Assembly: GCA_947626435.1 (NCBI GenBank)
Contig: CANQSB010000020.1
Span: forward strand, 1-57,508
Direction: 5' to 3'
DNA length: 57,508 nt
Source of the DNA: an uncultured Lachnospiraceae bacterium
GTDB taxonomy: Bacteria; Bacillota; Clostridia; Lachnospirales; Lachnospiraceae
Shown piece after piece: positions 1-9,265 of this stretch (position 1 is the first letter of the stretch; the number at the start of each line of letters is the position of its first letter). Below the pieces are notes generated by a model. It was not told where the DNA came from. It saw only the letters and a list, made by a program, of their open reading frames with translations, and made no database searches. A program made the translations under genes and the position numbers.

Positions 1-43
1 TGTATATATAAATTGATATTCTAATAAAAGGAGCGAAACACAT

Positions 44-1612
44 ATGGGAAAATCATTAAAAGGAAAAGAACTAGGCAAGGGAATCACACAGAGAAAGGAT
101 AAACTCTATCAAGCACGTTTTACTGACAGCACCGGCAAAACAAAGACTATCTATGCCAAGACCTATAAGGAAATACTCCAAAACCTAAAATCACAAGCAA
201 CTCTTTCTCAAGAGCAGCTTTCACAAGAACAAACTCTGCAAGAGCAGTCCACACAAGAACAAACTCCGAGAGAGCAGTCCGCGCAGGAACAAACTTCGCA
301 AGGGCAGTCCCTGCAAGAACAAACTTCGCAAGAAACGTCAACACAGGAACAGTCATCACAAAAACAGTCGTCACAAGAACAGCTTCTGCAAGAGCAGTCC
401 GCACAGGAACAGTTTTTACAAGAACAGCTTCCACAAGAACAACCATTACAAGAAAACCCTTTACAAGAACCGCTCTTACAAGAGTCGCCATTACAGGAAC
501 ACCCCGCACAAGAACCGTCATTACAAGAGCCACCCCTGCAAGCCCAGCACGCCGCTCAACAACAGGATTTTCAACTGCAAATACAGCAAACGCCAGTAAT
601 CACGCCGCAACCACAGCAGCCACAGCTTTCAGAAGCACAGCAATCCGCCCCGGTTTCGCGGTCTATCACGCTAAACGAATGGTATGAAATATGGGTAAGT
701 ACATGCAAGAAAAACTGTCGCGATACGACATTGCGTACATATGCCCTTCAATATAACCGTTTGCGCGACACTATAGGAACCAAAAGCCTTTCAAGCTTAA
801 ATCACATAATGCTGCAAAGGGTATTCAATGACTTAAAAAGCGACGCTTCAAGAAACGCCTGCAAAAAACTTATCGTTGACATTCTTAACTGTGCAATGGA
901 AGCCAATCTGATTACTAAAAACCCTGCACTCCATATAAAGACAAAAATTGATAATCTAGAGAAATCTGAGAAGAGAGTTTTGACAGAAAATGAAATACAG
1001 CTTATATATAAAACAGTAAAAAATGATAGACTATATTGTTTTTTGGTAGTAGCCTTGAACACCGGTATGCGAATAGGCGAGATAATTGGTCTGACTTGGG
1101 ACTGCGTTGACTTTGAAAACAGCATAATTAAAGTGGAAAAAACACTGTGTTATCTCCCAAACAATGGAAACGGAATATATGAATTTCATCCGCCCAAAAC
1201 TAAGGCAGGCAGGAGAAGCATCCCAATGACAAAACAGGTAAGGGAGGTACTGCAGGAGCAGAAGCTATGGCAGGAAAGTCTCCCGGAAGACAGTGTATCT
1301 TTAGAAGGCTTTGAAAGTCTGATTTTTACCAGTAAGACATATCGCCCCTTGCATACGGCAAATATACAGGATTCTATCAACTATTTAGTCAAGAAAATCA
1401 ACCGGCAAAATCCCGAAATAGACTTTAAACCGTTTACGCCGCATTGTCTGCGTCATACATTCGCCACAAACTGCATAGCAAAGGGTATGCGTCCCAAAAC
1501 CTTGCAAAAGCTTTTGGGACATAATTCTCTGCAAATGACAATGGATTTATACTGTCATGTTCGCGAGGATACGCTGAAGGAAGAAATGGCAATGATAGCC
1601 GAAATGGAGTGA
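44..1612 (+). CDS. Tyrosine site-specific integrase with Gln-rich linker
   Basis: This is a tyrosine recombinase of the phage/ICE integrase type, which cuts and rejoins DNA at attachment sites. The first ~50 residues look like the AP2-like arm-binding domain of Gram-positive integrases. Residues ~55-170 are a low-complexity linker built of five-residue QEQ-type repeats. A SAM-like core-binding domain (~205-300) and the catalytic domain (~305-522) follow. The catalytic set is visible: Arg in TGMRIGE, HCLRHTFAT (HxxR), LLGHNS and the nucleophile Tyr in MDLYCHV. It is 522 aa, against roughly 380-400 for relatives, and the linker explains the excess. An AAAGGAG site precedes the ATG. It is at the window edge, so whether an element lies to its left cannot be seen. 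The fold is certain; the mobility of any element is not. Confidence 0.93.
   Translation: MGKSLKGKELGKGITQRKDKLYQARFTDSTGKTKTIYAKTYKEILQNLKSQATLSQEQLSQEQTLQEQSTQEQTPREQSAQEQTSQGQSLQEQTSQETSTQEQSSQKQSSQEQLLQEQSAQEQFLQEQLPQEQPLQENPLQEPLLQESPLQEHPAQEPSLQEPPLQAQHAAQQQDFQLQIQQTPVITPQPQQPQLSEAQQSAPVSRSITLNEWYEIWVSTCKKNCRDTTLRTYALQYNRLRDTIGTKSLSSLNHIMLQRVFNDLKSDASRNACKKLIVDILNCAMEANLITKNPALHIKTKIDNLEKSEKRVLTENEIQLIYKTVKNDRLYCFLVVALNTGMRIGEIIGLTWDCVDFENSIIKVEKTLCYLPNNGNGIYEFHPPKTKAGRRSIPMTKQVREVLQEQKLWQESLPEDSVSLEGFESLIFTSKTYRPLHTANIQDSINYLVKKINRQNPEIDFKPFTPHCLRHTFATNCIAKGMRPKTLQKLLGHNSLQMTMDLYCHVREDTLKEEMAMIAEME
209..545 (+). repeat. In-frame 15-bp minisatellite in the integrase gene
   Basis: A tract of about 22 imperfect 15-bp units, roughly (caa gaa cag nnn nnn), encodes Q-E-Q-x-x repeats. 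Units drift to QEP/QEN/QEH toward the 3' end, which suggests an old, diverging array. Unit length is a multiple of three, so copy number changes keep the frame. Confidence 0.9.
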
Positions 1613-1658
1613 TTGGGATTGAGTTGCAGAAAAAACTCTTTATTAAATAAAGCATTTG

Positions 1659-1667
1659 TGCTACAAT
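1659..1667 (+). promoter_or_regulatory. Possible extended -10 promoter for ywlC-rpiB-upp
   Basis: TGcTACAAT fits an extended -10 element, about 80 nt before the ywlC start. No convincing -35 was seen at the right distance. Confidence 0.3.
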
Positions 1668-1746
1668 AAGATATCAAAGCAGATTGCGAGAAACAATTAT
1701 TGAAACAATCATGATGAAATGACAGACAAAATGGAGAAGCCCGCAG

Positions 1747-2811
1747 ATGGAAACCCAGATAATTACTATAAAGAAATCAGAAGCATATTCGGATATCTTA
1801 GATAAGCTTTCCAAGGCAGGCGAGCTTATAAAGCAGGGTGGGCTTGTAGCGTTTCCCACTGAAACAGTATACGGGCTGGGAGGCGATGCGCTGAATCCCG
1901 AGGCGGCGCAGAAAATATACGCTGCAAAGGGTAGGCCGAGCGACAATCCGCTCATAGTCCATATATCAGAGCTGGCCAGCCTTGACAAAATAGTAAGCGC
2001 CGTACCCGATAAAGCAAAAAAGCTCGCACAAGCATTTTGGCCGGGACCGCTCACTATGATAATGAATAAATCGGCTGTAGTCCCAATGCAGACTACCGGT
2101 GGGCTTGACACAGTAGCGGTAAGGCTGCCGTCGCACCCTGTAGCGGCAGAGTTTATCAGGCTTGCGGGAGGCTATGTGGCAGCGCCGAGTGCGAATCTTT
2201 CAGGCAAACCAAGCCCTACCGCGGCAAAATATGTCATACAGGATATGAAGGGCAGGATTGATATGATACTTGCAGCGGATGATTATGAAGGGGTGATAGG
2301 GCTTGAGTCCACGATAGTGGATATGACCGTAGATATACCTGCGATACTTCGTCCAGGCTATGTCACGCAGGCTATGATTTCGCGCGTGATAGGAGAAACT
2401 GACATAGATGTCACAATTTTTGACGCGGATTCAGGCAAAGCGCCAAAGGCTCCGGGAATGAAATACCGCCATTATGCGCCCAAGGGAGAGCTCGTGATTG
2501 TAGAGGGCAAGCCGGATGACGTGGCATCATACATAAACCAGCAGGTACGTCTGCACAGGGTAAAGGGAGAGAAAACAGGCGTCATAGGAACTGACACTCT
2601 TGTCACAAAATACGATGCTGACATAGTAAAAAACGCAGGCAGCAGGGACGAGCCTCTTATTGCAGCAAGCAGGCTGTACACTTTTTTGCGGGAATTTGAT
2701 GATGAAAATGTCGAATTTATGTACTCTGAGGCATTCAAAAATGACGGACTTGAACAGGCAATTATGAACCGTCTGCTTAAAGCGGCGGGACACAAAATTA
2801 TAAAGGTATAG
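1747..2811 (+). CDS. ywlC: L-threonylcarbamoyladenylate synthase (Sua5/YwlC)
   Basis: The enzyme makes threonylcarbamoyl-AMP from Thr, bicarbonate and ATP, the first step of the t6A37 modification of ANN-decoding tRNAs in the cytoplasm. The YrdC domain spans ~20-205, with the KQGGLVAFPTETVYGLGGDA segment, KGRPSDNPL and the SANLSGKPSPT loop. The extra Sua5 domain follows (~215-350), beginning at the conserved APGMKYRHYAP linker. The length of 354 aa is normal for Sua5-type proteins and longer than YrdC-only forms. A GGAG site lies before the ATG. It is followed 11 nt later by rpiB and then upp, a likely operon. Family assignment is firm. Confidence 0.95.
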   Translation: METQIITIKKSEAYSDILDKLSKAGELIKQGGLVAFPTETVYGLGGDALNPEAAQKIYAAKGRPSDNPLIVHISELASLDKIVSAVPDKAKKLAQAFWPGPLTMIMNKSAVVPMQTTGGLDTVAVRLPSHPVAAEFIRLAGGYVAAPSANLSGKPSPTAAKYVIQDMKGRIDMILAADDYEGVIGLESTIVDMTVDIPAILRPGYVTQAMISRVIGETDIDVTIFDADSGKAPKAPGMKYRHYAPKGELVIVEGKPDDVASYINQQVRLHRVKGEKTGVIGTDTLVTKYDADIVKNAGSRDEPLIAASRLYTFLREFDDENVEFMYSEAFKNDGLEQAIMNRLLKAAGHKIIKV

Positions 2812-2822
2812 GAGGAAAAGCA

Positions 2823-3254
2823 ATGATAGCGATAGGAAGCGACCATGGCGGATATGATTTAAAAATGAGGATAATCGGATACTTGGAACAAAATAATATA
2901 GAATACAAAGACTTTGGCTGCTATTCAAAGGATTCATGCGATTATCCGGTCTTTGGCAAGGCGGCTGCAAAAGCAGTAGCCAGTGGAGAATGTGAGAAAG
3001 GAATTGTTGTATGTACCACAGGCATTGGCATATCTATTGCGGCAAACAAGGTAAAGGGCGTAAGATGCGCTCTGTGCAGCGACACATATTCAGCTAAAAT
3101 GACAAGACTGCACAATGATGCCAATGTGCTTGCGCTGGGCGGAGAGATAGTGGGCGGGAACCTTGCGCTTGATATAGTGGCGACCTTTTTGAACACAGAG
3201 TTTTCAGGTGAGGAGAAGCACGTAAGGCGCGTTAATTTATTGGAGGAGGATTAA
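2823..3254 (+). CDS. rpiB: Ribose-5-phosphate isomerase B
   Basis: RpiB/LacAB family isomerase interconverting ribulose-5-P and ribose-5-P in the pentose phosphate pathway, feeding PRPP and nucleotide synthesis. The N-terminal SDHGGYDLK motif, the catalytic Cys in VVCTTGIGISIAANK (~residue 66) and the ALCSDTYSAKMTR segment are all present. The length of 143 aa is typical. A strong AGGAGG site precedes the ATG, and the gene lies between ywlC and upp with very short gaps. The nucleotide-salvage neighbour upp fits the RpiB role better than a sugar-specific LacA/B role. Confidence 0.95.
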   Translation: MIAIGSDHGGYDLKMRIIGYLEQNNIEYKDFGCYSKDSCDYPVFGKAAAKAVASGECEKGIVVCTTGIGISIAANKVKGVRCALCSDTYSAKMTRLHNDANVLALGGEIVGGNLALDIVATFLNTEFSGEEKHVRRVNLLEED

Positions 3255-3260
3255 TGCCGT

Positions 3261-3890
3261 ATGGCAAAGGTAGTGATAATGGATCACCCGCTGATACAGC
3301 ATAAAATTGGCTACATCAGGCGTATCGACACTGGCACGAAGGATTTCAGGCAGACTATCAGCGAGATAGCAAGCCTCATATGCTATGAGGCGACAAGGGA
3401 TTTAAAGCTTTCAGATGTAGAGATAGAAACGCCTATATGCAAGACAACTGTGAAGGAGCTTACGGGCAAGAAGCTTGCGGTAGTGCCTATTCTACGCGCG
3501 GGGCTTGGCATGGTGGACGGCATGCTGCAGCTTATTCCTGCCGCTAAGGTAGGGCATATCGGGCTTTACCGCGACCCGCAGACTTTAGAGCCTGTAGAAT
3601 ATTACTGTAAGCTGCCCGAAGATTGTGACCAGCGTGAGGTATTTGTGGTAGACCCGATGCTTGCCACAGGCGGTTCATCTTCAGCGGCGATTAGGCTTTT
3701 GAAGGAAAGAGGCTGCAAAAGCATTCATTTTATGTGCATTATAGCCGCGCCAGAGGGGATAACGCGTATGCAGAAGGACCATCCTGATGTGGACATTTAC
3801 ATTGGCGCTCTTGATGAAAAGCTAAACGACCATGGATATATCGTGCCTGGGCTCGGCGATGCCGGCGACAGGATATTTGGTACAAAATAA
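3261..3890 (+). CDS. upp: Uracil phosphoribosyltransferase
   Basis: Converts uracil and PRPP to UMP in pyrimidine salvage. Visible features are [24 protein letters not shown], the PRPP-binding loop [16 protein letters not shown], and the C-terminal [13 protein letters not shown] of UPRTases. The length of 209 aa is standard. The start is the ATG 11 nt after the GGAGGAGGA stretch that overlaps the end of rpiB; an ATG 7 nt earlier is out of frame. Likely co-transcribed with ywlC and rpiB. Confidence 0.97.
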   Translation: MAKVVIMDHPLIQHKIGYIRRIDTGTKDFRQTISEIASLICYEATRDLKLSDVEIETPICKTTVKELTGKKLAVVPILRAGLGMVDGMLQLIPAAKVGHIGLYRDPQTLEPVEYYCKLPEDCDQREVFVVDPMLATGGSSSAAIRLLKERGCKSIHFMCIIAAPEGITRMQKDHPDVDIYIGALDEKLNDHGYIVPGLGDAGDRIFGTK

Positions 3891-3905
3891 TAGGGGGATT
3901 AACTT

Positions 3906-5078
3906 ATGAGGGCGGTATGCAGGCGGCTTACAGCACTGCTTATGACTGCGGCTGTGCTCTTATGCGCTGTTGCTGGCGCTTTTCCATTCACCGTCCATGC
4001 GGAAACCACACTGGAACGTCTGCAGAAGGCAAAGGAAGAAAAGGAAAAGACAAAGGACGCTAAGGAAGACACAGAGGAACACAGGGATTCGTTGAAAATA
4101 GCGCAGGATTCACTGCTTGGGAAGCTCAGCAGCCTTAATGACGAGCTTTCCAGTGTTAGCACGAATCTTGAACTGATAGAAGCGGATATATCTGCCAAGG
4201 AGCAGGAAATTACAAATACGCAGTCGGAGCTTGAGCAGGCAGTCCTTAAAGAGCAGACGCAGTATGCCAATATGAAGCTCAGGGTAAAAATGATGTATGA
4301 GCGCAGCCTGAATGGGGGCAATCTTGACATATTGTTGTCCGCAAAGAGCTTTTCAGATTTTTTGAATAGAAGCGAATATATAGCACAGATAAACAAGTAC
4401 GACAAAAGAATGCTTGCTGAATATGAGGAGAGCCGGAAGGCAGTTGAAGATACAAAGGCGCGTCTTGAAACAGAGCTTACAGAGCTTAATTCGCTGAAAG
4501 AGGATGCCGCGGCGGAGCAGAGCAGGGTGGCAGGTCTCGTAAAGCAGACGTCTGACAGTGTTGCTGATTACAAGTCGCAGATAGCGGACGCGGAGGCGAC
4601 GATTGACACTCTTGAAGACATGATTGACGCGCAGGAGGCAAGCATCGCGGCGCTTCAAAAGCAATATGAGGAGGAGCTTGCGCTTTCGCGACTTGCGGCA
4701 CAATCGGCGTGGCGTGACATATCAAGTGTAACCTTTGAGGAGGGCGACCGCAAGCTCCTTGCCAATCTGATTTACTGTGAGGCAGGAGCGGAGCCGTATA
4801 CAGGGCAGGTGGCAGTAGGCGCGGTGGTTGTCAATAGAGTGCTGAGTTCCCGTTATCCAAATACTATGGTGGGTGTTATTTACCAAAACAAACAGTTTTC
4901 GCCGGTGGCAAGCGGACGACTTGCGCTTGCGCTTGCAAATGACTCCGCAACGGCAAATTGCTATAAGGCGGCGGACGAGGCTATGAGCGGAGTGACAAAT
5001 GTAGGGCAGTGCGTATATTTTAGGACACCAATACCGGGGCTCGAGGGCATAAGGATAGGCGGGCACATTTTTTATTAG
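3906..5078 (+). CDS. Secreted cell wall hydrolase: coiled coil plus SleB/CwlJ domain
   Basis: Envelope protein with an N-terminal signal peptide (hydrophobic ~5-30, AGAFPFTVHAET cleavage region). Two long coiled-coil stretches (~30-115 and ~150-260) resemble the PcsB/EnvC-like N-terminal regulator of peptidoglycan hydrolases. The C-terminal hydrolase_2 domain (~275-390) matches SleB/CwlJ, with LANLIYCEAGAEPYTGQVAVGAVVVNR. SleB-type domains act as lytic transglycosylases or amidases on spore cortex or wall peptidoglycan. The coiled coil argues for a regulated cell-separation or general wall enzyme rather than a germination enzyme, which is inference. It sits between upp and the phospho-signalling genes. 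Confidence 0.85.
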   Translation: MRAVCRRLTALLMTAAVLLCAVAGAFPFTVHAETTLERLQKAKEEKEKTKDAKEDTEEHRDSLKIAQDSLLGKLSSLNDELSSVSTNLELIEADISAKEQEITNTQSELEQAVLKEQTQYANMKLRVKMMYERSLNGGNLDILLSAKSFSDFLNRSEYIAQINKYDKRMLAEYEESRKAVEDTKARLETELTELNSLKEDAAAEQSRVAGLVKQTSDSVADYKSQIADAEATIDTLEDMIDAQEASIAALQKQYEEELALSRLAAQSAWRDISSVTFEEGDRKLLANLIYCEAGAEPYTGQVAVGAVVVNRVLSSRYPNTMVGVIYQNKQFSPVASGRLALALANDSATANCYKAADEAMSGVTNVGQCVYFRTPIPGLEGIRIGGHIFY

Positions 5079-5096
5079 GAAGGGATTTGTGGTGCA

Positions 5097-6350
5097 ATGA
5101 GCTATAAAATAGGAATTGTAGGGGATGCTTCCTCATATATACAGCGGCTTGTCAAATTTTTAGAAGGCAGTCACAGCGATAGCATTGAGGCTGTATGTGT
5201 CGGTGTAGGACTTGAAGGCGTTGACTTTAAGAGCGAGAAATATGATGCGGTTTTGATAAGCGATGATTTAAAAATTGATGACAAGAAAATTCCATCAGGC
5301 ATAAAAAAAGTATACCTTGCGGCAAAACCTTCCAGTGCTAAGCAGCCGCAAATACTTAAATATCAGCGCCTTGAAGAAATCTATAAACAGATAATAGAAA
5401 TATGCGACGCAAAAGCCGTTGAGGACTCGCAGCAGCCGAGCGAGGCTTGCGGAGAGGAAAAGCATTTCCAATGTCGCTTTGACGGACTTGAATTTTCAGA
5501 GAAACGTATACGGGAGAACGTTTACAGCGTGCTTGATTATTCAGACGGTGGGCTGGGCGAGCCTGATGATTTGGAGACAGGAATGCTTGAAAATAACCAT
5601 ATACAGGGCATTGCAGGCTTTTCAAAAAAAGAAGGAAAGCTTTACTATGATGTAACAGGTAAGCAACCGCTTACATATTTTGTGGCACAGAATAACAGCA
5701 GGGATGGCAGGGATAAGCTTGTCAGAATTTTTTCAAATATTTTTAATGCTATGAGCGGACTCGAGGAATATATGCTTGACTGGCAGAAGCTTGTTATGCG
5801 TCCCGATGAGATTTTTGTGAATGAGGACACGCTTGATGTGGCGCTCTTATATTATCCGTTTGATATGGCAGAGAATAATGAGCGTGGTATATATGAGCAG
5901 CTTCAGGAGATAATTTCCGTATGCGAAAGGCTTATGGAGGCTATTGATGAGGCGCAGGACGATGAAGGCACAGAGGTGTTTGATGAGCTTCAGGAGGCGG
6001 CAAAGGATAGTTCTCGCGCTAAAAAGCAGACAGTGGACTTTGAGGAGGTCAAAAAGGTAGCATATCTTATCAGAAAGCGAACAAAAGAGAAAATCATGAT
6101 AAACCGAGGCATCTTTAAGCTGGGAAAGGACGAGAATTATGTGGATTACTGTATAAAGGATAACCCTACTGTCAGCAGAAACCACGCGGATATCGTCAAA
6201 AGGTCAGACGGCTTTTATGCTGTAGATAAAGGTTCACGCAACCATACCTTTGTAAATGGAAAAAAACTTGAAGAGCAGCAGTATGTAAAGCTTGAAAAAG
6301 GCGATTTGCTGCAGGTTGCTGATGAGGTTTTTGAATTTAATATAAAATAG
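5097..6350 (+). CDS. FHA-domain protein with receiver-like N terminus
   Basis: The C-terminal ~80 residues form a forkhead-associated domain that reads phosphothreonine: FKLGKDENYVDYCIKDN, then TVSRNHADI, then KGSRNHTFVNGKKL. Residues 1-90 resemble a CheY/TadZ-like alpha/beta receiver fold (IGIVGDASSYIQRLVKFL, YDAVLISDD) but lack the full acidic pocket. The middle (~100-330) is rich in acidic helices with no family I recognise. It is directly followed by a PP2C phosphatase and a Ser/Thr kinase, so it is likely a substrate or reader in that cascade. The N-terminal assignment is tentative. Confidence 0.8.
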   Translation: MSYKIGIVGDASSYIQRLVKFLEGSHSDSIEAVCVGVGLEGVDFKSEKYDAVLISDDLKIDDKKIPSGIKKVYLAAKPSSAKQPQILKYQRLEEIYKQIIEICDAKAVEDSQQPSEACGEEKHFQCRFDGLEFSEKRIRENVYSVLDYSDGGLGEPDDLETGMLENNHIQGIAGFSKKEGKLYYDVTGKQPLTYFVAQNNSRDGRDKLVRIFSNIFNAMSGLEEYMLDWQKLVMRPDEIFVNEDTLDVALLYYPFDMAENNERGIYEQLQEIISVCERLMEAIDEAQDDEGTEVFDELQEAAKDSSRAKKQTVDFEEVKKVAYLIRKRTKEKIMINRGIFKLGKDENYVDYCIKDNPTVSRNHADIVKRSDGFYAVDKGSRNHTFVNGKKLEEQQYVKLEKGDLLQVADEVFEFNIK

Positions 6351-6380
6351 AATATTTATGCGCATAAAGGAATTTAAAAT

Positions 6381-7190
6381 ATGGAATTACATTATACAGT
6401 AGCGGCTCAGACGGACGCAGGCACGACCAAAAGCGTCAATCAGGACAGCCTTACCGTAAAAGTGGCAAATACGCCGAATGGGGAGGCTGCGTTTTTGGTA
6501 TTGTGCGATGGCATGGGCGGGCTGGAGCAGGGCGAAGTGGCAAGCACAGCGGCAGTGCGGGCATTTGAACAGTGGTTTTTGAAGGATTTTTCTGCTCTTG
6601 CCGCATCTGGGATTGACGCGCAGACGCTTGAGGAAATCTGGTCGGGCATCCTGCAGGGCTGTAATGAACGAATATATGATTACAGCAAGGAACATCGTAC
6701 TTCTATGGGTACGACGCTCACTGCGCTTTTACTTTTTGACGGTTCTTATTATATATCGCATGTGGGCGACAGCAGGGCATACAGGCTAGGGGACGAGATT
6801 TCGCAGCTTACAAGTGACCATACATATACGGCAAGGGAAGTAGCGCTTGGACATATGACGCTCGCGCAGGCAAAGAATGATTCCCGCAGGAATGTGCTTT
6901 TGCAGTGTATAGGCATGGGAAAACCGATAAGTCCTGAGTTTGTCAGCGGAAAGATTGAGGTGGGGGACAGTTTTGTGCTCTGTTCAGACGGCTTCCGCCA
7001 TGAACTGACGGACGAGGAAATATATGAATATTGCCAAAACGAGCCTGCGCAGCTTGAATGGAGTGCGCAGAAGCGTCAGGAAAATTCACGTGCTATGAAC
7101 AGACTCTTGAGGGAGCTTATAAGTATGAACAAGCAGCGCGGCGAGAAGGACAATATATCGGTGGCGTTTGTAAAAATAATGGACAGATAG
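6381..7190 (+). CDS. PP2C-family Ser/Thr protein phosphatase
   Basis: Metal-dependent phosphatase expected to reverse the adjacent kinase. Metal-binding motifs are clear: Asp22 in VNQDSL, Asp43-Gly44 in LCDGMGG, SHVGDSRAYRL, FVLCSDGFRHEL and GEKDNISVAFVK. At 269 aa it is a minimal cytoplasmic PP2C like Stp/PrpC, with no membrane segment. It lies 30 nt after the FHA gene and 16 nt before the kinase gene, so the three are probably one transcript. Confidence 0.93.
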   Translation: MELHYTVAAQTDAGTTKSVNQDSLTVKVANTPNGEAAFLVLCDGMGGLEQGEVASTAAVRAFEQWFLKDFSALAASGIDAQTLEEIWSGILQGCNERIYDYSKEHRTSMGTTLTALLLFDGSYYISHVGDSRAYRLGDEISQLTSDHTYTAREVALGHMTLAQAKNDSRRNVLLQCIGMGKPISPEFVSGKIEVGDSFVLCSDGFRHELTDEEIYEYCQNEPAQLEWSAQKRQENSRAMNRLLRELISMNKQRGEKDNISVAFVKIMDR

Positions 7191-7206
7191 CGACATAGGG
7201 ATTAGA

Positions 7207-8892
7207 ATGTTAAAGATAGGCACAATAGTTGACGGAAAATACAAGATTTTAAATGAAATAGGACATGGCGGCATGAGCACAGTTTACCTTGCTGTAAACG
7301 AAAAGGCAAACAAATCGTGGGCCATAAAGGAAATACGAAGGAAGAACAACAGGCGCTTTGATACAATGCGCCAAAGTCTGATAGCGGAAACAAATCTGTT
7401 AAGGCGGCTAAGGCATCCCAGTTTGCCGCGTATAGTCGATGTCATTGACAATGGTGACGATTTTCTCATAGTGATGGATTATATAGACGGCAACACGCTT
7501 GAACTCATTGTGGAGGAAGAAGGGGCACAGCCGCAGGGAAAGGTTGTGGAGTGGGCTCTGCAGCTCTGCGATGTGTTGAACTATCTTCATTCGCAGCCTA
7601 TCCCTGTCATTTACCGCGATATGAAGCCATCAAATATAATGCTCAAATCTGATGGAAGTATAATGCTTATAGATTTCGGCGCTGCGCGCGAGTACAAGGA
7701 TGCGTGTGGTGCGGATACATCATATCTTGGCACGAAAGGCTATGCCGCCCCCGAGCAGTTTGGCGGCATGGGGCAGACAGACGCTCGGACAGATATATAT
7801 TGCCTCGGCATGACAATGTATCATCTCCTTACTGCTCATAATCCATCAGCCCCGCCTTATGAAATGTATCCCATTACCAAATGGAGACCGGAACTTTCCG
7901 ACGGGCTTGAAAAAATAATATTGAAATGTACGCAGAAAAATCCGGATAACAGGTATCAGAGCATAGACGAGCTTGCCTATGCGCTTAAAAATTATACAGA
8001 TTTTGAGGCGGATACACAGGAAACGCTGAAGAAAAGGTTGGTAGTTTTTATGGCTGCGGTCTGTGCGGCTGTGGTGTGCATGGCAGCAGGAACAGGATTT
8101 AATGTCGCGTCAAAACTGAAATTAAGCAGCAATTACAAGGCTGTTTTGGAAAAGGCTTCCGGTAATGAAGCAGATACCAATACGGCACAGAGGCTTTGCC
8201 TGGAAGCGATAGAGCTTGCCCCGCGACGTGCGGAGGCGTATCATGCTTTTTACAGGCTGGCAGCTCTGGACCATGAATTTACCGCTGAGGAGGAAAAGCT
8301 GCTACTTGGCATAAACACAAGCGACGGCAAATATCTTGAAAGCTTTGCAAAGAGCAGTCCGATGGAATATGCGGATTTCTGCTATGAAATAGGCACGCTT
8401 TATTGGCATTATCTTCCGCATGCTGGCGGGCAAAACAGTAAAAACAGCGCTTTGTCATGGTTTGAGTCGGCGGCGCGTGGTTACGAAGAGAATGAGCAGC
8501 GAAAAGCAGAATACGATAAATGCTTGGCTTACATAGAAACAAATGGAATTTCACAAAAGATAGCTGCTATGCAGATAGAGGGAAATGATGAAGGGATTTA
8601 TCGAAAGTATTGGGAATGTCTTGCAATCGTAAAGGCGCATGACAGCCGGAAGCCTGTGAATGTGCGAGTGACGCTTGATATAGACAGTGGGATTGTGTCA
8701 GATATAATCAAATATGCGGGATATTTCAGTGGTGATAACGTTTCAAAGGCGGAGCTTATGGACATGCTTGGAAGGATTGAAGACGAACTGTCCGGTTTTG
8801 GAGAGCTTGATGAAAAGCAGCAGGAAATTGCGGATGACATAGAAGACAATTTAACGGCTGCGAGGCGGATGATAGAGGTCTGCTATAAATGA
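7207..8892 (+). CDS. Membrane-anchored Ser/Thr protein kinase (Hanks type)
   Basis: The kinase domain spans ~12-265: glycine loop IGHGGMSTVY (19-27), Lys41 in WAIKE, catalytic YRDMKPSN (Asp138), DFG Asp156 and APEQ (~181). A single transmembrane helix (~278-300) is followed by ~260 extracytoplasmic residues predicted to be helical and TPR-like (ALDHEFTAEEEKLLL, ADFCYEIGTLYWHYL). There are no PASTA repeats, so it is not the classic PrkC. The active site reads YRD instead of HRD, common in clostridial kinases. A close paralogue with the same architecture lies at 47278-48954. The FHA and PP2C genes upstream form its likely operon. Confidence 0.93.
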   Translation: MLKIGTIVDGKYKILNEIGHGGMSTVYLAVNEKANKSWAIKEIRRKNNRRFDTMRQSLIAETNLLRRLRHPSLPRIVDVIDNGDDFLIVMDYIDGNTLELIVEEEGAQPQGKVVEWALQLCDVLNYLHSQPIPVIYRDMKPSNIMLKSDGSIMLIDFGAAREYKDACGADTSYLGTKGYAAPEQFGGMGQTDARTDIYCLGMTMYHLLTAHNPSAPPYEMYPITKWRPELSDGLEKIILKCTQKNPDNRYQSIDELAYALKNYTDFEADTQETLKKRLVVFMAAVCAAVVCMAAGTGFNVASKLKLSSNYKAVLEKASGNEADTNTAQRLCLEAIELAPRRAEAYHAFYRLAALDHEFTAEEEKLLLGINTSDGKYLESFAKSSPMEYADFCYEIGTLYWHYLPHAGGQNSKNSALSWFESAARGYEENEQRKAEYDKCLAYIETNGISQKIAAMQIEGNDEGIYRKYWECLAIVKAHDSRKPVNVRVTLDIDSGIVSDIIKYAGYFSGDNVSKAELMDMLGRIEDELSGFGELDEKQQEIADDIEDNLTAARRMIEVCYK

Positions 8893-8928
8893 TAAAATAA
8901 TTATATAGTTTGAAAGTGGAGGAAATTG

Positions 8929-9231
8929 ATGAGTATTGAGGAATTGACGCTTATTTCATATGTATTGTTTGGGATGGCTGTGTGCTTTTTGGCGGCTGCG
9001 GCTGTGATGTTTTTTAAGTTTGATATATTGCGTATATACAGGATATTAAAGTCAGCGGCTGGTACGCAGGCGCCTGTAGCACAGATGGCAGGCGAAAAAG
9101 CAGGCGGCAATATGCAGGAGCAGATGGCAGTGCGTGGAACTACGCAGAAATATGAGCAGACGACTGCGCTTGATACGATTAAGTTTATTTTAGTGCAGGA
9201 TATAACATATACCCATGATGAAGAGGAGTAA
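8929..9231 (+). CDS. Small single-pass membrane protein, unknown function
   Basis: A 100-aa protein with one strong hydrophobic helix near the N terminus (ISYVLFGMAVCFLAAAAVMFF) and a charged cytoplasmic-type tail. The ATG at 8929 is preferred over the TTG three bases earlier because it lies 6 nt after GGAGG. It follows the kinase gene by ~35 nt and probably shares its transcript. I recognise no family. Confidence 0.65.
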   Translation: MSIEELTLISYVLFGMAVCFLAAAAVMFFKFDILRIYRILKSAAGTQAPVAQMAGEKAGGNMQEQMAVRGTTQKYEQTTALDTIKFILVQDITYTHDEEE

Positions 9232-9265
9232 TCTGCGTCTGCTGGATATAGTTATAGTACGTCAA

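Noticed and set aside
147-533. Minus-strand open frame across the integrase repeat
   Set aside because: Produced by the 15-bp repeat read on the other strand; Val/Leu/Ala repeats without a ribosome site.
7207-8892. PrkC/PASTA kinase
   Set aside because: The outer region lacks PASTA repeats and looks helical.
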